DNA from: CBDCDJ01 sp965215355
Lineage (GTDB): Bacteria > Deinococcota > Deinococci > Deinococcales > Trueperaceae
Length of the DNA: 64,000 nt
Assembly (NCBI GenBank): GCA_965215355.1
Contig: CBDCDJ010000007.1
Coordinates: 3,410,001-3,474,000 of the forward strand
Reading direction: 5' to 3'
Every line of letters starts with the position of its first letter. Positions within the stretch are counted from its first letter, which is position 1. The position numbers were made by a program, and so were the translations under genes. Under the pieces are notes generated by a model that saw only the letters and a program-made list of their open reading frames with translations, was not told the origin of the DNA and did no database searches. Of this stretch, positions 15,508 to 23,673 are shown in pieces.

Positions 15508-16374
15508 ATGACCGAACAGAGTGACGACCAGTACCGAGACCTCGACACCTGGCCTTTCGACAAAACGCTGGCCGCGCTGGTCGAGAGCAACCGCCGCGCG
15601 GTCGACGCCGTCGGCGCGGCGCTACCCGCCCTCACCGCAGCGGCCGAAGGTGTGGCGCGCGCTGTAGCGCGCGGCGGCCGACTCGTCTATATCGGCGCGG
15701 GCACGTCGGGGCGCTTGGCCTTGCAGGACGCGGCGGAGTTGCCGCCGACCTTTTCCTTCGAGCGCACCGTCGTACTGATGGCCGGGGGCGGCGGAGCGGC
15801 GGGCCGTGCGCGAGAGGGTGCCGAGGACGACGAAGCCGCGGCGCGCGGGGCGGTGGCGGCGGCCGAAGTCGGCGATAACGACGCCGTCATCGGCTTAGCG
15901 GCGAGTGGCCGGACGCCCTACACCGTTGCGGGCGTCGCGGCGGCTCGAGCCCGCGGCGCTTTTACCGTCGGGGTCTCCAACAACCCGGACGCGCCGCTGC
16001 TCTCAGTCGCCGAGGTCGGCGTGTTCTTAGACACCGGGCCCGAGGTGCTGGCCGGGTCGACCCGGCTGGCGGCGGGCACCTCGCAAAAAATCGTCCTCAA
16101 CGCGCTCTCCACGGCGGTGCTGGTGCGCTCAGGCGGCGCTTACGGCAACCTGATGGTGGGGATGAAACCCTTAAACGACAAACTGCGACGGCGCGCGGTG
16201 GAGATTGTACGGCGAGCAGCCGAGGTGTCCGAGGCCGAGGCCGAAGATGCTTTGACAGCGAGTGGCGGCGACATGCGTGAGGCGATTGTGATGTTGAAAA
16301 CGAGCGTGAGTTTGGCCGAGGCGAAAGCGAGGCTCGAGCGCCACGGCGGGCGGGTGCGGGACGCGCTGGGGTAA
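15508..16374 (+). CDS. murQ: N-acetylmuramic acid 6-phosphate etherase
   Basis: 288 aa. It cleaves the lactyl ether of MurNAc-6-P to give GlcNAc-6-P and D-lactate, linking cell-wall recycling to amino-sugar metabolism. It has a SIS sugar-isomerase fold: RLVYIGAGTSGRLALQDAAELPPTF, then AEVGDNDAVIGLAASGRTPYTVAGV, FTVGVSNNP, and LAGSTRLAAGTSQKIVLNALST, all matching MurQ. ATG at 15508 follows GAGGAG (15498-15503). The product of AnmK is its substrate, so the two genes of this cluster act in sequence. The N-terminus is shorter than E. coli MurQ but has the DLDTWP start seen in the family. Confidence 0.93.
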   Translation: MTEQSDDQYRDLDTWPFDKTLAALVESNRRAVDAVGAALPALTAAAEGVARAVARGGRLVYIGAGTSGRLALQDAAELPPTFSFERTVVLMAGGGGAAGRAREGAEDDEAAARGAVAAAEVGDNDAVIGLAASGRTPYTVAGVAAARARGAFTVGVSNNPDAPLLSVAEVGVFLDTGPEVLAGSTRLAAGTSQKIVLNALSTAVLVRSGGAYGNLMVGMKPLNDKLRRRAVEIVRRAAEVSEAEAEDALTASGGDMREAIVMLKTSVSLAEAKARLERHGGRVRDALG

Positions 16375-16465
16375 AGAACCGTGCTCCTTCAAGGATTCGT
16401 CCTGTACTCGAGTCGCCGGGCTGGGATTTGAGGCCCCGAAGACGCATCTTGCTAAAGTGATGTTT

Positions 16466-17269
16466 ATGCTCGAGGCTTACCTGACACGTGTGGGCTACGA
16501 GGGGTCTTTGCAGCCGACGCTTGAAACCTTGACCGCCCTCCACCGCGCCCACTTGCAAAACATTCCCTACGAAAACCTGGACATCCACTTAGGCCGTCCG
16601 CTCGTTCTGGACGAGGAGCGGATGTTCGAGAAGCTCGTGCTTGAAGAGCGCGGCGGCTGGTGTTTCGAGATGAACGCTCTATTTGCGCGGGTGCTCCGCG
16701 AACTCGGGTTCGAGGTCACGCTGTTGGGCGGCGCGGTCAACCGGGTGCGGCTCGGCGTTCTAGCTGACCTCAACCACCTCGTACTGCTCGTTACCCTGGA
16801 GCGGCCTTACCTCGCCGACGTAGGTTTCGGAGACGGTTTTTTAGAGCCTCTGCCTTTGCAAGAAGGTCGCTACGCTCAGGGCTTTTCAGAGTTCGGCTTG
16901 AGCCGCAGTGGAGAGGTCTGGACTTTTCACAACCACGCGCACGGTTCAGCTCCTGGCTTCGAATTCAGCCTCGTTCCGCGTCGCTTGAAGGATTTTGAAG
17001 GCCAGTGCCACGCGCTACAGACCTCGCCCGAGTCGGGTTTCGTGCAAGTGACCGTGTGCCAGCGCTTTACGGGAGAAAGCCACCTGAGCCTGCGCGGCGC
17101 TACGCTGAAGACCGTCACGCGGCGCGGCGTGCAGACGCGGGTGGTTGAGACTCGAGACGCGTTCGTTCGGGTGCTGTGCGACGACTTCGGGCTGTGTTTT
17201 TCCGAGCTGGCTCGTTTGTGGCCGCAGGTGTGGGCGAGCCACCTCGCCTGGCAAGCAGCCGACGCGTGA
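16466..17269 (+). CDS. Arylamine N-acetyltransferase
   Basis: 267 aa. It transfers acetyl from acetyl-CoA to arylamines or hydrazines. The catalytic triad is visible: Cys in ERGGWCFEMNALF (near residue 67), His in NHLVLLV and Asp in YLADVGFGDG. The N-terminal block YLTRVGYEGSLQPTLETLTALHRAHLQNIPYENLDI is the family signature. ATG at 16466 lies 7 nt after a -10-like TAAAGT (16453-16458), consistent with a leaderless mRNA; GTG at 16457 and ATG at 16460 are alternatives. Its physiological substrate here is unknown. Confidence 0.92.
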   Translation: MLEAYLTRVGYEGSLQPTLETLTALHRAHLQNIPYENLDIHLGRPLVLDEERMFEKLVLEERGGWCFEMNALFARVLRELGFEVTLLGGAVNRVRLGVLADLNHLVLLVTLERPYLADVGFGDGFLEPLPLQEGRYAQGFSEFGLSRSGEVWTFHNHAHGSAPGFEFSLVPRRLKDFEGQCHALQTSPESGFVQVTVCQRFTGESHLSLRGATLKTVTRRGVQTRVVETRDAFVRVLCDDFGLCFSELARLWPQVWASHLAWQAADA

Positions 17270-17305
17270 CCCTGGCGCGAGTCGCCGTCTGCTACATTAA
17301 GAACC

Positions 17306-17893
17306 GTGAGTCGAGCTGTGAGCCGTCCCTACCATCCGGCCTCGAGCGACCTGCGCCGCGCTCGAGTGGCTATTCTCTCGCTGTTAGAGCGCGACGACGT
17401 GCTCGTCTTGGACACCGAAACGACCGGCATGGGCAAAACCGCCGAGGTCATCGAAGTGTCCGTCATCAACACCCGCGGCGAGACCTTGCTCGACACCCTC
17501 GTCAAACCCAAAGTGCCCACCATGAACCGCTTCGCGCAGCGCGTCCACGGGATTTCGCTGCCTATGCTGGCCGACGCGCCCGGTTGGCCCGAGGTGCTGC
17601 CCGACCTTGTCAAAATCGCCGACCGCCGCACCATCCTCGCCTGGAACGCCTCTTTCGACGCCACGATGCTCGAGCAAAACTCGCTCGCCTGGAATTTGCC
17701 CCACCCGAAGTGGCTGTTCGTCTGCGCCATGCGCCTGTACGCCAAAGGGCGCGGCATCAAGATAAGGGGTCTGCACAAGTGTGTGGAGGACGAGAACTTA
17801 AACCACCTTTTAGAAACCCACAAAAGCCACCGCGCGCTCGCGGACGTGCGGTTCGTGCTCGAGGTCTTGCGCTCGAGCGTAAAAGGTTTGTAA
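17306..17893 (+). CDS. 3'-5' exonuclease of the DnaQ/RNase T (DEDDh) family
   Basis: 195 aa. Exo I VLDTETTGMGKTAEVIEVSVIN (D and E), exo II ILAWNASFDATMLEQ (D) and exo III HRALADVRFVLEVL (H and D) give the full DEDDh set. A conserved RVHGIS block lies between exo I and exo II. It is similar to stand-alone epsilon-like proofreading or RNA-processing exonucleases; the exact substrate is not clear. GTG at 17306 lies 7 nt after a -10-like TACATT (17293-17298), again suggesting a leaderless message. The MITE-like element begins 50 nt after its stop. Confidence 0.88.
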   Translation: MSRAVSRPYHPASSDLRRARVAILSLLERDDVLVLDTETTGMGKTAEVIEVSVINTRGETLLDTLVKPKVPTMNRFAQRVHGISLPMLADAPGWPEVLPDLVKIADRRTILAWNASFDATMLEQNSLAWNLPHPKWLFVCAMRLYAKGRGIKIRGLHKCVEDENLNHLLETHKSHRALADVRFVLEVLRSSVKGL

Positions 17894-18133
17894 TCCGTGG
17901 CCTGTGGCCTATAGAAAAACCACGAGCCGCGGCGCGCGTATCCAGCAGTTCCAAATTTAACCAAATTCGATTTCAATGACGTGCTGAACGGTACTCTCAA
18001 GAGATAGGCGACGAGCAATCGAGCAGCTACAGAGGCTGTTTCGGAGAATAACCCTTCAGTTTCTGGTGAACTAAGCTCCCTTAGCAACTTTTTAAAGCGT
18101 CCCGCCGGCTTTGCACAAAAAGCCCACAAAAAG

Positions 18134-19375
18134 TCAGACTTTTTGTGCAACTCGGAATCCTGCACAAAAAGTCGCCTCAATTCCGAGTTCGTGCATAGAC
18201 TGATGAACCACACAGATATTGTGACACAACACCTTTAGCAGCACCTCGTTTATCTGCGCCGTCTCAGTCTTACCCTTCACAGCATCCCCGAACTTCCCCT
18301 TAATCATAGAGAAGGTGCTTTCGACATTCGACCGCTTGTGATAGTGGCTTAGGAACTCGGGGCGCTTCAAGCTGTAGTAGTGAAACATGATCTTCCAAAG
18401 GTTATCCCCGCCCGCTTCTCCTGTCGCGTTGCTCTTAAAGGGTATGAACGGCGTTGCCCCATGCCCCATAGCTGTGTGAAGGTTGTCCCGGCTCGAGTAC
18501 GCCTTATCTGCGCTGATTTCTTGCATCGTGAAATGGTCGGCTGTGGCGTCTACCAAAGGCTTAAAGTAGTTCGTATCGTTTGCGTGTCTACCGCTCACCT
18601 CGACGCTGGTAACGATGTTGGTAGTCACTCCCGTCATAAGGTGTAGCTTTATCCAGTCGGAGTAATCCAGTTCCTTACCGTGTTTGACGTTGAACCACTT
18701 CACGAACCTGTTGTTGCTGAACCCTGACGAGTCAACCGCGAAGTCTGTTTCTATGGCTTTCAGGGGTAGCGCGGTCACGGTGATGAGTTCGTGTAGCAGC
18801 GGGGTAAGCTCGAGCTTGTCCAGGTAGTTATACAGGCTGTTGAAATGGGGTACACGCTTGACATAGCCCTTGGCTCGAGCTTCCTCTAAGTCGCTTCCGA
18901 AACGCCGACCCGACAAGCCAGCGTAGACTTTGAACGCGCACGCAAAGACCATATCAGCGTACGACAGGCGCGGCCTACCCATGACCTGAGCGGGTTCGCC
19001 AATGCCGAGACACAGGCCGTGTAGCAGTAACAGAAAGTTGGCTTTCTCGGTTCGCTGTGCGGCGTTGTATTCGGGCCAGCGTTGGCTGTAGGTGGGGCGG
19101 GGGGCTACAGGCTCGAGTAAGGTTGCCCCGTCCGGCTCGTCAATTCCCTCGAGCTTGTGGCTGACCGCGTAGATGTGTTTGCAAGGCGCTTGCCGCTGTT
19201 CGTAGTCAACACAGGTACATTCGGCTAGGTCGAGGGTGACGACGTACTTACCCCCGCTTGACTGACTCGGCACAATGTAGCCTTTGGAGGTCGTTTTTAT
19301 GTCTGAATTGAGAGCGATGTGCAAACCGCGTAAAGAGCGAGCGTTACCCGCTGTGCTAACATTAGGTGTAGACAT
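18134..19375 (-). CDS. DDE transposase with N-terminal SWIM-type zinc finger
   Basis: 413 aa. A SWIM zinc-binding region (LAECTCVDYEQRQAPCKHIYAV, C-x-C-xn-C-x-H) precedes an IS4/IS5-like RNase H catalytic core. Candidate acidic residues are D in AIETDFAVDSSGF, D in EISADKAYSSRDN and E in YHKRSNVESTFSMIKGKFG (the YREK-like block). The C-terminus ends in the left terminal repeat (the stop is at 18134-18136), so the gene fills this side of the element exactly. It looks intact. IS family assignment beyond DDE is uncertain. Confidence 0.85.
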   Translation of the reverse strand: MSTPNVSTAGNARSLRGLHIALNSDIKTTSKGYIVPSQSSGGKYVVTLDLAECTCVDYEQRQAPCKHIYAVSHKLEGIDEPDGATLLEPVAPRPTYSQRWPEYNAAQRTEKANFLLLLHGLCLGIGEPAQVMGRPRLSYADMVFACAFKVYAGLSGRRFGSDLEEARAKGYVKRVPHFNSLYNYLDKLELTPLLHELITVTALPLKAIETDFAVDSSGFSNNRFVKWFNVKHGKELDYSDWIKLHLMTGVTTNIVTSVEVSGRHANDTNYFKPLVDATADHFTMQEISADKAYSSRDNLHTAMGHGATPFIPFKSNATGEAGGDNLWKIMFHYYSLKRPEFLSHYHKRSNVESTFSMIKGKFGDAVKGKTETAQINEVLLKVLCHNICVVHQSMHELGIEATFCAGFRVAQKV

Positions 19376-19495
19376 GGAGCTTATCCCTCCGTGTTCAGAT
19401 AGAGCGGTGATGCTTGGCGGCTAACCGCTCTATCGTCTTATAGCCTTAGCTATCCATGTCTGATTATAGCATAGTTTTTGCGTTCAGGACGGGAT

Positions 19496-20491
19496 TTATT
19501 GATTATATTCGTCCACGGACGCGGCCTCCACTCGTAATCCTAATGCCGGTTGGCTCGAAACTCTACCCATACTATCCTGGGAGTATTTTGGTAAAGATCT
19601 GTCCAAAAGGCGGTAAAATACTTTGTAATTTGGCGAGGCCCGCATCAAGGTGATTACATTTGATAAATGCTCTCTGAGTTTCGGGTGTCCGTAGTTTTCG
19701 GTAAGGCGCTGAAAGAACTTGTGCTGTCTCCTCCCCTTGTCGTCTTTAGGCGTTTTACTTTTTAGCTCCTTCAAAACCCCCGGAGCTAGACGCTCATAAA
19801 CTATGTCATTGGTAAGCCTGCCGACGTACTGCGGTTTCTTACTTGTGACTTGTGAATAGTGCAAACCGCGCAAACGAAACAACTCTTGGTAGAATTCATC
19901 TGGGAAAGTTTTTGCCCAAGCCAAAAGCTCATCAGAAATGAATTTCTGCAAGAGTTCGTTTAGCGCCTCTCTTGACCTGTCATCTTGGTAGCCGGTAGCC
20001 TCATCTACTAAGGCAATAATACCCACGCGGGCGAATCCGCGAATAAGAATTTGGCACCGTAAGGCGATGTGTTCTTGTTGGTGGTTAAGTGATCCATTTT
20101 CTTTAGCCTCTAGTACGGCCTCACACAAATCAGCGAGCACAGTAGCTTCGTAACCATGTGCTAGATTACCTGTCGGCGTTTTGAAAATGATCGGATTATA
20201 GATAGACTTGGCAAGACTCTCTGAAACAAAGTCTTTAAGGGATTTTGTAGCAATGAATTTTGATAACCGATCACCTTTTGAGCTAGCCGACGCGCTTCCC
20301 GTAGACATATTAAGCGCGTTGATCATACTGCCTTGAACCAATACGCGCGTGCCATTCTCAAGGACATAGCAGGGGATTTCCATATTCCCGATTTTTAGCG
20401 GATGATCCGGGGAGCCGTGGGTTGCTTGAATAACTGTGTCAGGCAGCATTTCTAGCCTTGTGCGACTTGCATTTTTGGCGTTTTTAGGCAT
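19496..20491 (-). CDS. P63C-domain protein, IS passenger
   Basis: 331 aa from ATG at 20491 (AAAGGTGA 5 nt upstream); GTG at 20500 is an alternative. P63C features: an N-terminal region IPCYVLENGTRVLVQGSMINALNM, a central SKFIATKSLKDFVSESL, and a C-terminal WAKTFPDEFYQELFRLRG, then TNDIVYERLAPGVLKELK and RRQHKFFQRLTENYGHPKLREHL. P63C proteins are often found on mobile elements and their function is unknown. Its start overlaps the zinc-ribbon gene by 8 nt, so the two are coupled. Confidence 0.8.
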   Translation of the reverse strand: MPKNAKNASRTRLEMLPDTVIQATHGSPDHPLKIGNMEIPCYVLENGTRVLVQGSMINALNMSTGSASASSKGDRLSKFIATKSLKDFVSESLAKSIYNPIIFKTPTGNLAHGYEATVLADLCEAVLEAKENGSLNHQQEHIALRCQILIRGFARVGIIALVDEATGYQDDRSREALNELLQKFISDELLAWAKTFPDEFYQELFRLRGLHYSQVTSKKPQYVGRLTNDIVYERLAPGVLKELKSKTPKDDKGRRQHKFFQRLTENYGHPKLREHLSNVITLMRASPNYKVFYRLLDRSLPKYSQDSMGRVSSQPALGLRVEAASVDEYNQ

Positions 20492-20951
20492 TATGATCAC
20501 CTTTCATTTTTGAGTTGGATTCCTCTAAATCTGCAATCTCAATCGTGTTAGTCACAATGCGATTTATTAACTCGCGTTGGGTTTCTTTAAGTAGTGCTTG
20601 GTCTACCCTTTGAATGATGAAGTTCGCAGTGTTTTTGTTTACCTGTATAGCTTGCGCCAACTGGCGAACCGTTATCCCTTTATATGAAGTCAAAATTATA
20701 TAAAGCGCGTAGAGCCATTTTTGTAAGGGTAGGTGCGTGTGATGAAAAACTGTTCCAACGGTAACGCTAAAACCTACATTGCAGCGGTTGCACCTGTAAC
20801 GATTTTCCTTTTGAAGCTTCGTTGTTCTGATACCATCGCAATACGCACACTTAGGAGCCTGTCCCCACCGAATAACCTCGAGAAACGCAATGCATCTCTG
20901 ATCAGTCGGAAAGCTTTCATAAATGTCCTCTAAACGTAGCTGTGGGTTCAT
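20484..20951 (-). CDS. IS1595-like zinc-ribbon/HTH protein without catalytic domain
   Basis: 155 aa from ATG at 20951. CAYCDGIRTTKLQKENRYRC and RCNVGFSVTVGTVFHHTHLPLQKWLYA form the zinc ribbon and following helices of the IS1595/ISXO2 transposase N-terminus, then an HTH (ITVRQLAQAIQVNKNTANFIIQRV). The DDE integrase domain that should follow is absent; instead the P63C gene follows, overlapping. A DNA-binding regulator or accessory is likely. A perfect 11+11 bp palindrome covers its start region. Confidence 0.75.
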   Translation of the reverse strand: MNPQLRLEDIYESFPTDQRCIAFLEVIRWGQAPKCAYCDGIRTTKLQKENRYRCNRCNVGFSVTVGTVFHHTHLPLQKWLYALYIILTSYKGITVRQLAQAIQVNKNTANFIIQRVDQALLKETQRELINRIVTNTIEIADLEESNSKMKGDHNA

Positions 20952-20996
20952 GATTGAACTAACATAGTTCAATCATCTCTATATATCAACTACCAT
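20951..20996 (-). promoter_or_regulatory. Autoregulatory promoter/operator of the zinc-ribbon gene
   Basis: On the minus strand: TTGATA, 17-nt spacer, TATGTT, then 9 nt to ATG 20951. A perfect palindrome TGATTGAACTA-N3-TAGTTCAATCA (20951-20975) overlaps the -10 and the region to the start codon. A protein bound there would block transcription of the zinc-ribbon/P63C pair. Confidence 0.6.
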
Positions 20997-21283
20997 AAGC
21001 TAGGACAAGCGCTAAATCACTACCACAAGCTAAGACGAAGTCAAGATATTATTTCCGTAAAGTAGGACTGTTATCTCGAAACTTTTTGTGCAAACCCCTG
21101 ACTTTTTGTGCAGGGGCTACTTTTTGTGGGCTTTTTGTGCAAAGCCCGTCCCGCCAGATATTTAGCCCTCTTCTGAGCAAAGTAGAGGGGAATTAGCTGC
21201 TGTGCTGATAAGCTTTAACCTGCTCAACGCTGTTTGAGAGAGGGTTTGTTAAATTTGGAATTGCTGGCGCGTATCACGACCCT

Positions 21284-21312
21284 TTGACATTTTCTTCACA
21301 TGCGCCTATACT
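21284..21312 (+). promoter_or_regulatory. Sigma-70-type promoter of the DEAD-box helicase
   Basis: TTGACA (21284-21289), 17-nt spacer, TATACT (21307-21312). It is close to consensus and lies just outside the MITE. The transcript would have a leader of about 170 nt before ATG 21491, with several short complementary segments but no riboswitch that I recognise. Confidence 0.8.
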
Positions 21313-21490
21313 TGGCAAGTTTGCGTAGACTTGCTACGCCTTGTGGTTCCCCTGAGATTGAGCTGTAACGAGTTCTGAGTACGGGTTTGAGCGAGGAAGC
21401 GAGCTACTCATCAGAGTCGGGCTAGGTACACGTGTACTGAGTAACCGTGTGCCGACTAAAAAAGTTCGCCTCACCCGGAAAGGAAAAAAT

Positions 21491-23062
21491 ATGTTTACCG
21501 ACTACTCGCTTCCCGAGCGGGTGCAGCAGGCACTCGCTAACAAAGGCTTCACCACGCCGACCCCCGTTCAAGCAGAATCCCTGCCGCACGCGCTTCTGGG
21601 CAAAGACATTCTCGGCCAGGCACGCACCGGCACGGGCAAAACCCTCGCTTTCGGTTTGCCGATTGCCACTCACCTGGAAGCCGACTTTACAAAAGGCCGC
21701 GCGCCCCGCGCCCTCGTGCTCACCCCGACACGCGAACTCGCCCTGCAAGTCACGAGCGAGTTGGAATGGGCCGCGCCGCACCTGAAAATCGTCACCGTCT
21801 ACGGCGGCACCGGCTACGGCAAACAGGCGACCGACTTAAAACGCGGCTGCGACGTGGTCGTGGCGACGCCGGGCCGGGCCATCGACTATCAAAACCGTGG
21901 GATTCTCGTTTTGAGCGAAGTGCGCATCGTGGTGCTCGACGAGGCCGACGAGATGCTCAACATGGGTTTCGAAGAGGACGTCGAAACGCTGCTCGGCGCG
22001 ACGCCGCTCGAGCGCCAAACCCTCCTCTTCAGCGCCACTTTGCCGCACTGGGCGAAACGGCTGGCGGGCGAGTACCTGCGCGACCCGGTTCACGTCAACG
22101 TCATGAAAGACGAAGAGGTGAGTTACGAGGAAATCGCCGTCGAGACGACGCTGCAAAACCGTCTCGGCGTGCTCTCGGACATTTTGCACGCGCACCACGG
22201 CGAGAAAGCCATCGTCTTCACCCACACCAAGGCCGAGGTCGACCGGCTTGCCAAGGAACTCAGCGCGCTGGGCCACGGGGCCGAGGCAATTCACGGCGAC
22301 CTCAACCAGACGCAGCGCGAGCGCGTCATCGGGCGGTTTCGGGGCGGGCAGGTGAGTGCGCTCGTCGGCACCAACGTCGCGGCGCGCGGCCTCGACATCC
22401 CCGAAGTTGACCTCGTCGTCCACTACCGAATGCCCGTCGACACCGAAGCCTACCAGCACCGCTCGGGCCGGACGGGCCGGGCCGGGCGCGAAGGCACGGT
22501 CGTCGTGCTGTACGGCCTTAGAGAGCGCCGCGACCTAGCCAACATCGAGCGGGCCGTCTCGAGACGGTTCCGAATAAGCGCGCCCCCGACGCCCGAGGCG
22601 ATTCAAAGTGCCAAGCTCAGCGGTCTCATCGGCAACGCTCGAGCCCAGAGCAAACCCGACAAAGACGCCTGGCGCGACGTGGCGCAGGGCTTCATCGACG
22701 AACAAGACACCGACACCCTCGCTGGCCTGCTCGCGGTCGTGTTGGGCGGCGCGCCCGCGCAGCGCAGTTTGCTCACCGCCGAAGAAGGTTGGGTTACGCT
22801 TGAACTGGCCGGCGACTTCAAAAACATCGGCCAGGTGGTTCGCGTGCTCAAAGACGCGGGCGCGGGCGACGTCGGCCGCGTTCAACTCGGCCGGCGCGCC
22901 GCCTACGCGGACGTCAAGCCGAGCGAGGCCGCGGGCTTGACCAAGAACCCCGAGCTATGCAAAGCCGAAACGGTGCCCGTCGAGACCCTTACGTTACCGA
23001 CCTCCAAGCGCAAAGCGAGGGGTGGCGGCAGACCGCGGCGGCGGGCGGAAGCGCGCAGCTGA
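21491..23062 (+). CDS. DEAD-box ATP-dependent RNA helicase
   Basis: 523 aa. All helicase motifs are present: Q motif (FTTPTPVQAESLPHALLGKDILG), I ARTGTGKT, Ia PTRELA, II VLDEADEML, III SAT, IV IVFTHTKAE, V ARGLDIPEVDLVVHY and VI HRSGRTGRAG. The C-terminal region (residues about 430-520) ends in a basic tail KRKARGGGRPRRRAEARS and has an RRM-like DbpA/CsdA-type patch (LELAGDFKNIGQVVRVLKDAG). It remodels RNA, in ribosome assembly or decay; which of these is not decided by sequence. ATG at 21491 follows AAAGGAAAA. It is single-gene, with promoter and terminator both visible. Confidence 0.93.
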   Translation: MFTDYSLPERVQQALANKGFTTPTPVQAESLPHALLGKDILGQARTGTGKTLAFGLPIATHLEADFTKGRAPRALVLTPTRELALQVTSELEWAAPHLKIVTVYGGTGYGKQATDLKRGCDVVVATPGRAIDYQNRGILVLSEVRIVVLDEADEMLNMGFEEDVETLLGATPLERQTLLFSATLPHWAKRLAGEYLRDPVHVNVMKDEEVSYEEIAVETTLQNRLGVLSDILHAHHGEKAIVFTHTKAEVDRLAKELSALGHGAEAIHGDLNQTQRERVIGRFRGGQVSALVGTNVAARGLDIPEVDLVVHYRMPVDTEAYQHRSGRTGRAGREGTVVVLYGLRERRDLANIERAVSRRFRISAPPTPEAIQSAKLSGLIGNARAQSKPDKDAWRDVAQGFIDEQDTDTLAGLLAVVLGGAPAQRSLLTAEEGWVTLELAGDFKNIGQVVRVLKDAGAGDVGRVQLGRRAAYADVKPSEAAGLTKNPELCKAETVPVETLTLPTSKRKARGGGRPRRRAEARS

Positions 23063-23098
23063 GCGGTTCAAACTTGCTGCAAAAGCAATGAACAAGGA

Positions 23099-23130
23099 GC
23101 GAAGGCCAAATTGGCCTTCGCTTCTCTTTT
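23099..23130 (+). terminator. Rho-independent terminator after the RNA helicase
   Basis: GCGAAGGCCAA (23099-23109) pairs with TTGGCCTTCGC (23111-23121), followed by TTCTCTTTT. Confidence 0.88.
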
Positions 23131-23187
23131 CAGGTTTCCCGCCCGGACGGGTCGCCTTGGTCGTCAGTGGTTCAGGGTCGCTCAGGT

Positions 23188-23502
23188 TTACTCGGCGACG
23201 GGCAGGGCGTCCAGGCGCTCGAGCAACACTTCCAAATCGTCCGGGTTGTCCAAAAACCTCGGGTCCAACGTGTCGCCTGCGTCCAGTCCTTCGACCGGGT
23301 GCTCGGTGGACAGCACGTGGTAGTCCGACGCGCCTTCACCTTGAAAACGCACCGGCGTGACCGCCATGCGGCCCGCGTTTTCCAGGCCCGGCGGCTCCTC
23401 GCCGACGAGCGCGCCGTAGCCGTTGTCGCAGCGGTAAATCCGCTCGATTTCGCCGACCATACCCGTGCCGACCATGCGTTCTTCTACCAGGATGTAAGCC
23501 AT
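23188..23502 (-). CDS. Small hypothetical protein
   Basis: 104 aa, MAYILVEERMVGTGMVGEIE, then RIYRCDNGYGALVGEEPPGLENAG and MAVTPVRFQGEG. It is acidic and likely cytoplasmic; I do not recognise a family. The ATG at 23502 lies exactly 5 nt after a consensus-like TATACT (23508-23513, minus strand), so the transcript is probably leaderless. That promoter fit supports the gene being real. It stands convergent to the helicase. Confidence 0.6.
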   Translation of the reverse strand: MAYILVEERMVGTGMVGEIERIYRCDNGYGALVGEEPPGLENAGRMAVTPVRFQGEGASDYHVLSTEHPVEGLDAGDTLDPRFLDNPDDLEVLLERLDALPVAE

Positions 23503-23673
23503 AGCGAAGTATACCGAATTTGCGCCACGCGGACCGCTCGAGTTTCAGCTTCCACCCCACCGACCTATCGTAAGGTAACTCATTTGTAGAGCGCTTCCGC
23601 CGTGTGATACTGCGGAGAGACAACCTTTTAAGCTACACCTAACGGCGTGGGTAACGAATCTCGGAGGTAATTG

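Larger units (their letters stand above)
18107..21146. mobile_element. 3.04-kb insertion sequence with three genes, inserted in the MITE
   Basis: Perfect 28-bp terminal inverted repeats begin GGCTTTGCACAAAAAG (18107-18134) and mirror at 21119-21146. They are flanked by direct 9-bp repeats CGTCCCGCC (18098-18106 and 21147-21155). Extra GCACAAAAAGT copies near both ends can form hairpins. It carries, on the minus strand, a SWIM-zinc-finger DDE transposase, a P63C-domain protein and a zinc-ribbon protein like the N-terminus of IS1595 transposases. Confidence 0.85.
17943..21266. mobile_element. MITE-like element, split by an insertion sequence
   Basis: Terminal inverted repeat CAGCA(G/A)TTCCAAATTTAAC at 17943-17961 and, inverted, at 21248-21266, with one mismatch. 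The element is directly flanked by the 9-bp direct repeats GCGCGTATC (17934-17942 and 21267-21275), a clear target duplication. Removing the inner insertion (18107-21146) and one copy of its 9-bp duplication leaves about 275 bp with no ORF, the size of a non-autonomous element. Confidence 0.8.
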
